DNA from: Solen grandis
Lineage: Eukaryota; Mollusca; Bivalvia; Adapedonta; Solenidae
NCBI GenBank assembly: GCA_021229015.1
Contig: CM037792.1
Location: 41,384,543-41,448,542, forward strand
Direction of reading: 5' to 3'
Length of the DNA: 64,000 nt
Positions 60,501-64,000 of this stretch are shown here, one piece after another (the stretch's first letter is position 1; each line of letters starts with the position of its first letter). The position numbers and the translations under genes are program-made. The notes below the pieces were generated by a model. That model ran no database searches and was not told where the DNA came from. It worked only from the letters and a program-made list of their open reading frames with translations.

Positions 60501-63500
60501 GGGGTCTTGTCATCCGGATTGTATTGATCAATCAAAAACTTTCATCTTTCATGTGCACTTCATATAAATTATTAACATTATTTTCAATCAGTAGAATATG
60601 CACTATACACATGCTGAGTTCAAACTATCAGTTGATTAATTTAAACTGCTGAGTTCAAACTATCAGTTGATTCATTTAAACTGCTGATTGATGTTAAAAA
60701 CAACAAAATTTAAACCCCAATCAGAAAATTATTTGTCTGTCAACCCTGCTTCACTAAATACTTATAAGTACAAATAACTCTGTCTGACAGGACGAAGAAC
60801 AGTCAAACACTAAAAAGCAATGATTCTGTTTATAGCTAAAGTTGCTGGAGTCTTATAGCTTGCTGGGTAATACAGGTAAGTCGCTAAGAGAAGGTGTCTG
60901 CTAAACAGATGTAACTGTTCTTTCTACAGGATAATTATGAGAAGTCCATACAGTGAGGTAAATGAAAATCCCCCACTGTCCCAAGAAGACCCGGCCCCAC
61001 CCCCTGCTACAAGGTGCCCATGATCCACCTTCCTCCTCCTCTTCTGTCTCAATCTCCTCCTCCTCAGCAAGGTCCTCCTCCTCCTCTTCTTCCTCTATAA
61101 CATGATCACACATTCATCACTTGCCATCAACATAATACCCTGTGTTCCTATGAAATTCTGGTCCATGGAAAATACCCTAATACCTTAGTCCATGGAAAGT
61201 GTCCATCATAATCTTGGACCATGGAAAGTACCCTGATACCAAAGTCCATGGAAAGTGAACATCATAATTCTGGGTCCATGGAAAATACCTATAATACTCC
61301 TATGGCTACCCTACCAAACCATATTGTAGACCTGTCTATGTCAAATATATTATCCACCATAAAAAAAAAATGCAATCGGAATCCCTAGATATACTCAAAT
61401 TCTAGTATGCAAGACACTGCTGAATTTGTTCAAACTCTCCTTAGTCAAATTTAAAAACTTTGAAAGTCTGCCTGACAGAGGTGACAACAACTGGAGACAA
61501 ATGAAGATTATACCATCATCACTCTAAGCATCAGGACCCCTGCCACCTATTTAATAAATCAGTATGCAATATCTTGTTACAATCTTCATGGAGACAGAAT
61601 AAGCAGTCCAGGACACTGTGTACAAATGCCAGTTTCCAAAACAGTTCATGGACATCAGACACAATCTCCATGGGAACCACACCATAATGCAGTCCCAGGA
61701 AGGGTCTTCTGAGGGCCTACCCTCCGCCCGTCTCCGACTGTCTCCAGCTGTAACCATACCACCCCTTCCCCAGTAATGGGCAGAACAATCTGTGTTTAGT
61801 ATAAATGTACAACATTCACCGAGTAAATGAGAATGATATTCCTAAAACTACTCTATCATAAACATGCAAGATATAATTACTGAAACAAATCAAAATCAAT
61901 ATTAAAAATTGATATAAACGCAATCTAGGAACTACTACAACAAACAGAAAACTGGCCTTAAAAATAACAGGAAATATCAACAAGGAAGTAATACAAAAAC
62001 TTGTCAGTATGACAGGATACCCCTTTCACGCCTCCTGCATACAGTCAGATTACACAAGAATAAGATGTCAATTGACACCACTACAAGAACAAGACATGGA
62101 TTATCTATGGTTCAATACATTACGCAGTATATCTTTCTTATACTATCTTGAAAGAAAATTTCCTGGCATCTGACAAAAAAATTATTGATCATGAAAAAGG
62201 AATAGTTCTTTCTGCTTCCTTTGATCTATGGCATTTAAGACAGTGCATTATGTAGGAAAATATCACATGGTTCATACAAATTTTATGAATTTAAGGGTTT
62301 TTATAGGTTTTTTAAGCCTAAAATTTTAATTAAGGATTTGCATAAACTGTAATTTATGCTTTAAAATCAAAAGCCTAAAAGGGATGAACCTAAATTTTTA
62401 ACAACTTGATAAACACTTTTTTTTAATTAAAATTGTGATTTCATAGTCAAGGGTTTTTAAAGACTTTCAGTAATTTTAAGGTTTTTTTTCAAGGGCTTAT
62501 AGGGCAAAATGTGATTTTCAAGGTTTTTTCAAGAAAGACATCAAATTCAAGGGTATTTCAAGACTGTGCAAACCATGTATCATTATGGGTATGATAAAAT
62601 GTTTGCATGAAGTGTTGTGAAAAGGGACCAAAGTTTGGTAGTGTTCAGGAGGTGTGAAATTCATGGGATAGTAATGAGGTGTACATGATGTTGGTGTGGC
62701 AGTGTGGTTCCCATGTTGAGGGTACCACTAGGGACGGTGTATGAGATATGAGGTATGTAGGGGTATACTCACCAATCATGCGGGGCTGGAGGGGCTTGTT
62801 GTGGAGCTGCTCCTGCACTAGATGCTTTGTTGGTGGCTGTAACACACAGACACACAAATGTAACAACAGACACATCGTATATAGCCTTACCATACACCTA
62901 TCTTACTTCCCCCCCCCCCTTTTCACTTTGTTAACACTTTTACAGAGAGGGAACTCTGCTTTAACATATCTGTCAAACAAATTTTCTGCAGCATTTCAAG
63001 GAACAGGCTATGTGGTCTAGTAAGACTTTAAAAAGAAGTTATGGTAAAACTTGATGATACTCTTATGTTGCTTAAAGCAAGTTCACTGCATTTTGCTGTC
63101 AACCACCAGCAGAGACAAAATTTGTTTACTTCAAGCTGGGGACATTGTACCAGTGAGATCAGCCAAGTATTAGAACAAAAACTCTGCAATTCAAGAAATC
63201 AATTTCCATTTAATAGCTAGTGTACCTTGACTATGGGTCAAATACAGAAATGACAATTAACCTTTAACAACCTGCTTCTAGGAAGGACACTTGTCCTGCT
63301 GTCCCACCTACCTGGAACTGACTGGAGACTGGTCGCTGGCCGTGGGCTCCTGAGGAAGGTCGCTGCTGATGCTGCTGCTGTGGGGGATGATGATGATGAT
63401 GGTGGTGGTGTCCATGGTGACGATCATGGTTACGATCATGGTTACGCTCGTGGTTACGATCATGATGCTGGTGTTGGTGTTTTTGTGGCGGGGGAGCCGG

Positions 63501-63615
63501 GTGGGGTGTGGGGTTTATGTTTGGTACAGCGTATGGTGATTTGGACTCACGCTCCTGTATCTGGGCAAAGTTCCGGCGCAGTGTGGACTCGCCTGGGCCA
63601 ATCTGGAGGATGGAG
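54427..63615 (-). CDS. GCK-IV Ste20 kinase (misshapen/TNIK/MAP4K4/MINK type), central linker, eight exons
   Basis: Minus-strand exons in order: 63312-63615, 62773-62836, 61721-61747, 61029-61094, 57177-57262, 56575-56748, 56100-56161, 54427-54536. Assignment: GPGESTLRRNF in the first exon matches the LPGESTLRRDF motif that follows the kinase domain in TNIK/MAP4K4; LDVLAAQLNELGAEIRPP matches their LTALAKELR..RPP; SSMVVHEEVENP matches TMIVHDDVES; DDDGTLVLR matches EGTLIVR. Known: these kinases couple a kinase domain through a disordered linker to a CNH domain and act on JNK and cytoskeletal pathways. Kinase domain (above 64000) and CNH domain (not seen) are missing. Exon phases agree at every junction except 57177 to 56748. 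Residue choice, splice sites and motif order together make the family call strong; which paralogue cannot be said. Confidence 0.88.
54550..55079. repeat. 23-24-bp minisatellite (GTTAGACACACATTACACAAG), split by a mosaic insert
   Basis: Two blocks, 54550-54737 and 54893-55079, each of about eight units, often alternating with a CATACACACATTACACAAGGTAT variant. Between them lie a truncated SINE head (54739-54793) and a 100-bp piece also present at 55794-55898. Confidence 0.75.
55079..55330 (+). mobile_element. tRNA-derived SINE, type 1 (full)
   Basis: Box A TGGCCGAGCGGTT (Ser/Leu-tRNA-like) at 55081 and box B GGTTCGAATCC at 55135, then AGGAAGCCTGCCAGCTGGCT, GGTTCTACCCGGGTACCTC, GGTCTTCCTCCACC, TTTATGACTGAAATACTATC and an ACAATACAACAA tail. 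Same family as 38688-38936. The first 55 bp also occur at 54739-54793. Confidence 0.8.
55794..55898. repeat. 100-bp segment duplicated at 54793-54895
   Basis: TATAATATGATATCATTTAA to CCTATTTTTAGGAAC matches 54793-54895 with only a few differences. In the other copy it is fused to a SINE head on the left and a minisatellite on the right. Confidence 0.75.
56100..56161 (-). CDS. Kinase linker exon with VVHE motif
   Basis: Acceptor ATGTTTCAG, donor GAAG/GTAAGT, 62 bp. PPEGYNKDTLETLSSMVVHE plus one base. Equivalent to the TMIVHDD segment of MAP4K4. Phases agree on both sides. Confidence 0.88.
56575..56748 (-). CDS. Kinase linker exon with ALAKEL-like helix and Asp/Glu run
   Basis: Acceptor GGTTACAG, donor CCATT/GTAAGT, 174 bp. 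TLDVLAAQLNELGAEIRPPA, then PTVVVA, nine Asp, EEGEVEVVNRDGTLLASEPP and RPL completed by the next exon. The first part aligns with the conserved LTALAKELR segment of MAP4K4/TNIK, followed there too by RPP and an acidic stretch. Confidence 0.88.
56862..56982 (-). mobile_element. Short Helitron/Helentron-like relic, family G
   Basis: GTGTTCCAAGAACATG and CACCTGCTGCAGCGTG at one end, GACCGACAGACGGACGACGG and GTGATCCCTATGGGTCACC in the middle, CAGCAGGTAACACAAAA at the other. About 120 bp. The GTGATCCCTATG.GTC block is shared with family E at 21714 and 26148. No clear CTRR end. Confidence 0.45.
57177..57262 (-). CDS. Kinase linker exon, Ser/His/Pro-rich
   Basis: Acceptor TTGTCCAG, donor GAG/GTAAGG, 86 bp. 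In the frame set by the acidic exon it reads DSRGQGMQGSPHSEARHSGM, YRPPTNKPE and ends in phase 0. The next exon needs a two-base overhang, so either another exon lies between (57176-56749) or this exon is used in the second frame (..PACTDPPPTNQR). All three frames are open. Confidence 0.65.
58453..58676. mobile_element. Imperfect foldback (MITE-like) repeat
   Basis: GGGCCCAAAGTCATCAATCTCCTGAGCC at the left and GGACTCAGGAAATTGATGAATGA at the right form an imperfect inverted repeat (CATCAAT.TCCTGAG core). The inside is AT-rich and non-coding. Confidence 0.45.
59508..59697 (-). mobile_element. tRNA-derived SINE or tRNA pseudogene
   Basis: Minus strand: GGTCCCAGTGGTCCAGTGGTTAA as box A region and CTGGTTCGACCCCC as box B, 50 bp apart, then a 100-bp unrelated body ending TTGTAAATAAAAATCC. 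The 3' strand of an acceptor stem (TGGGACC) is absent, so it is not a functional tRNA. Confidence 0.55.
61029..61094 (-). CDS. Kinase linker acidic exon
   Basis: Acceptor ATGTTATAG, donor GAAG/GTGGAT, 66 bp. Phase matches both the 27-bp and the 64-bp exon, so the micro-exon can be skipped without a frame change. Encodes EEEEEEEDLAEEEEIETEEE, EE and one base over. Acidic tracts are common in this linker. The donor is weak after +2. Confidence 0.6.
61721..61747 (-). CDS. Kinase linker micro-exon, 27 bp
   Basis: Acceptor GGTTACAG, donor GAGG/GTAGGC. Nine codons that keep the one-base overhang of exon 2: AGDSRRRAE. Its size, divisible by three, suits an alternative cassette exon. The call rests on two good splice sites and phase only. 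Confidence 0.55.
62773..62836 (-). CDS. Kinase linker exon 2
   Basis: Acceptor GTGTTACAG, donor TTG/GTGAGT, 64 bp. Enters in phase 0 from exon 1: PPTKHLVQEQLHNKPLQPRM, I, then one base over. Basic and Gln/Pro-rich linker. Confidence 0.8.
63312..63615 (-). CDS. Kinase linker exon 1: GESTLRR motif plus His/Asn/Arg repeat
   Basis: Acceptor TTTGTTGCAG, donor CAG/GTAGGT, 304 bp. Starts SILQIGPGESTLRRNFAQIQ, then a Pro-rich patch (NPTPHPAPPPQKH), then repeated H-D-R-N-H / H-E-R-N-H units, an eight-His run and a Gln-rich stretch (PPQQQHQQRP). In vertebrate members a long Glu/Arg/Gln coiled coil follows GESTLRR; here a short His-rich repeat follows instead. The run is made of ATG/ATC-type triplet repeats in the DNA and may vary in length. 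Confidence 0.85.
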
Positions 63616-64000
63616 CTGCAACAAAGGACAGACATGGGCATTGTTGATTGTAAACAGACCTGTCAGGATAGTAGCTCAGCAAATGTTAGATCTCAGACCA
63701 TAATTTTCTGGAAACTTAATGACTATCACAACAATTTCTATTATAGGCGAAAGTTATTTTTACATTTTCATCAGTAATGCAACTACATAAGATTTCTTAT
63801 AAAAGATTGCTGCAGAATGGAAAAGTTAAGATCATAAAAGCGATGCACGTTTAGCTCAACTACAAAATTTTCAGTGATGGTACCAACTGCCAACTTGGGC
63901 AACCCATTTTGAAATGGTATTAGGAAGGTCATTGCTTTATTGTCTAATATACTGTACATATCTATCATGGCAACTGTCGTCATGCGCCATACATTAGAAA
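63616..64000. other. Kinase intron at the right edge
   Basis: Upstream intron of the minus-strand kinase gene. It contains no visible exon; the exon encoding the end of the kinase domain lies beyond 64000 and must end with a two-base overhang to fit 63615. Confidence 0.5.

Larger units (their letters stand above)
57263..61028. other. Kinase intron, no further exon seen
   Basis: AT-rich intron between the acidic and the Ser/His/Pro-rich exons, apart from the two repeats listed. It holds a C run then A run at 59840-59858, a (CT)n stretch at 60271-60293, and a direct repeat GCTGAGTTCAAACTATCAGTTGATT..TTTAAACT at about 60613 and 60648. Confidence 0.5.

Overview
The window reads as invertebrate animal DNA, most likely a bivalve mollusc. 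It is AT-rich, has short exons with GT-AG splice sites and large introns, and is packed with mobile elements. The bivalve call is inference: it rests on repeats whose ends carry the hairpin AGCTCACCTGAGCAC..GTGCTCAGG and GAC/GCC-rich tails, a type I associate with bivalve genomes, not on a database match. Two runs of exactly 100 N (3613-3712 and 30309-30408) are scaffold gaps, so order and distance across them are not guaranteed.

Layout. (1) 1-2551: the 3' half of a pogo/Tigger-type DNA transposon, with an uninterrupted four-exon transposase and a terminal motif next to a TA. (2) 3951-6432: a repeat end and a broken PHD-plus-FLYWCH protein of the kind carried by Mutator-like elements. (3) About 6600-17850: sequence overloaded with homopolymer runs. 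It contains a non-LTR reverse transcriptase that is readable only by hopping frames, then scattered exons of a BEN-domain gene that ends near 18270. (4) 18471-19071: a local duplication and piggyBac-like MITEs; 19927-20336: a dense array of AAGC(A/G)TGC motifs. (5) 20566-27077: a block of non-autonomous Helitron/Helentron-like elements with internal tandem repeats, one nested in another, plus a broken RING-finger exon. (6) 28640-30125: a degraded transposase with an RNase-H-like look and an unfamiliar family, followed by CGTAT-rich simple sequence and the second gap. (7) 30409-64000: mainly one host gene on the minus strand, a misshapen/TNIK/MAP4K4-type (GCK-IV) Ste20 kinase.

The kinase gene is the best-supported host locus. 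Eight minus-strand exons between 63615 and 54427 encode its central linker: the GESTLRR motif after the kinase domain, a His/Asn/Arg repeat, acidic stretches, the ALAKEL-like and VHE segments and the DGTLVLR motif. The kinase domain must lie above 64000. The CNH domain was not found down to the gap at 30309, so a very long intron or a scaffold join lies there. The 24 kb below 54427 is repeat-rich: five piggyBac-type MITEs (TTAA ends), tRNA-derived SINEs, minisatellites, and a few orphan exon-like segments near 41.5-42.8 kb.

The most useful leads are the hairpin-plus-CTRR element families with matched ends and nesting, the homopolymer-rich zone that makes a BEN gene look dead, the AAGCRTGC array, and the unnamed transposase.
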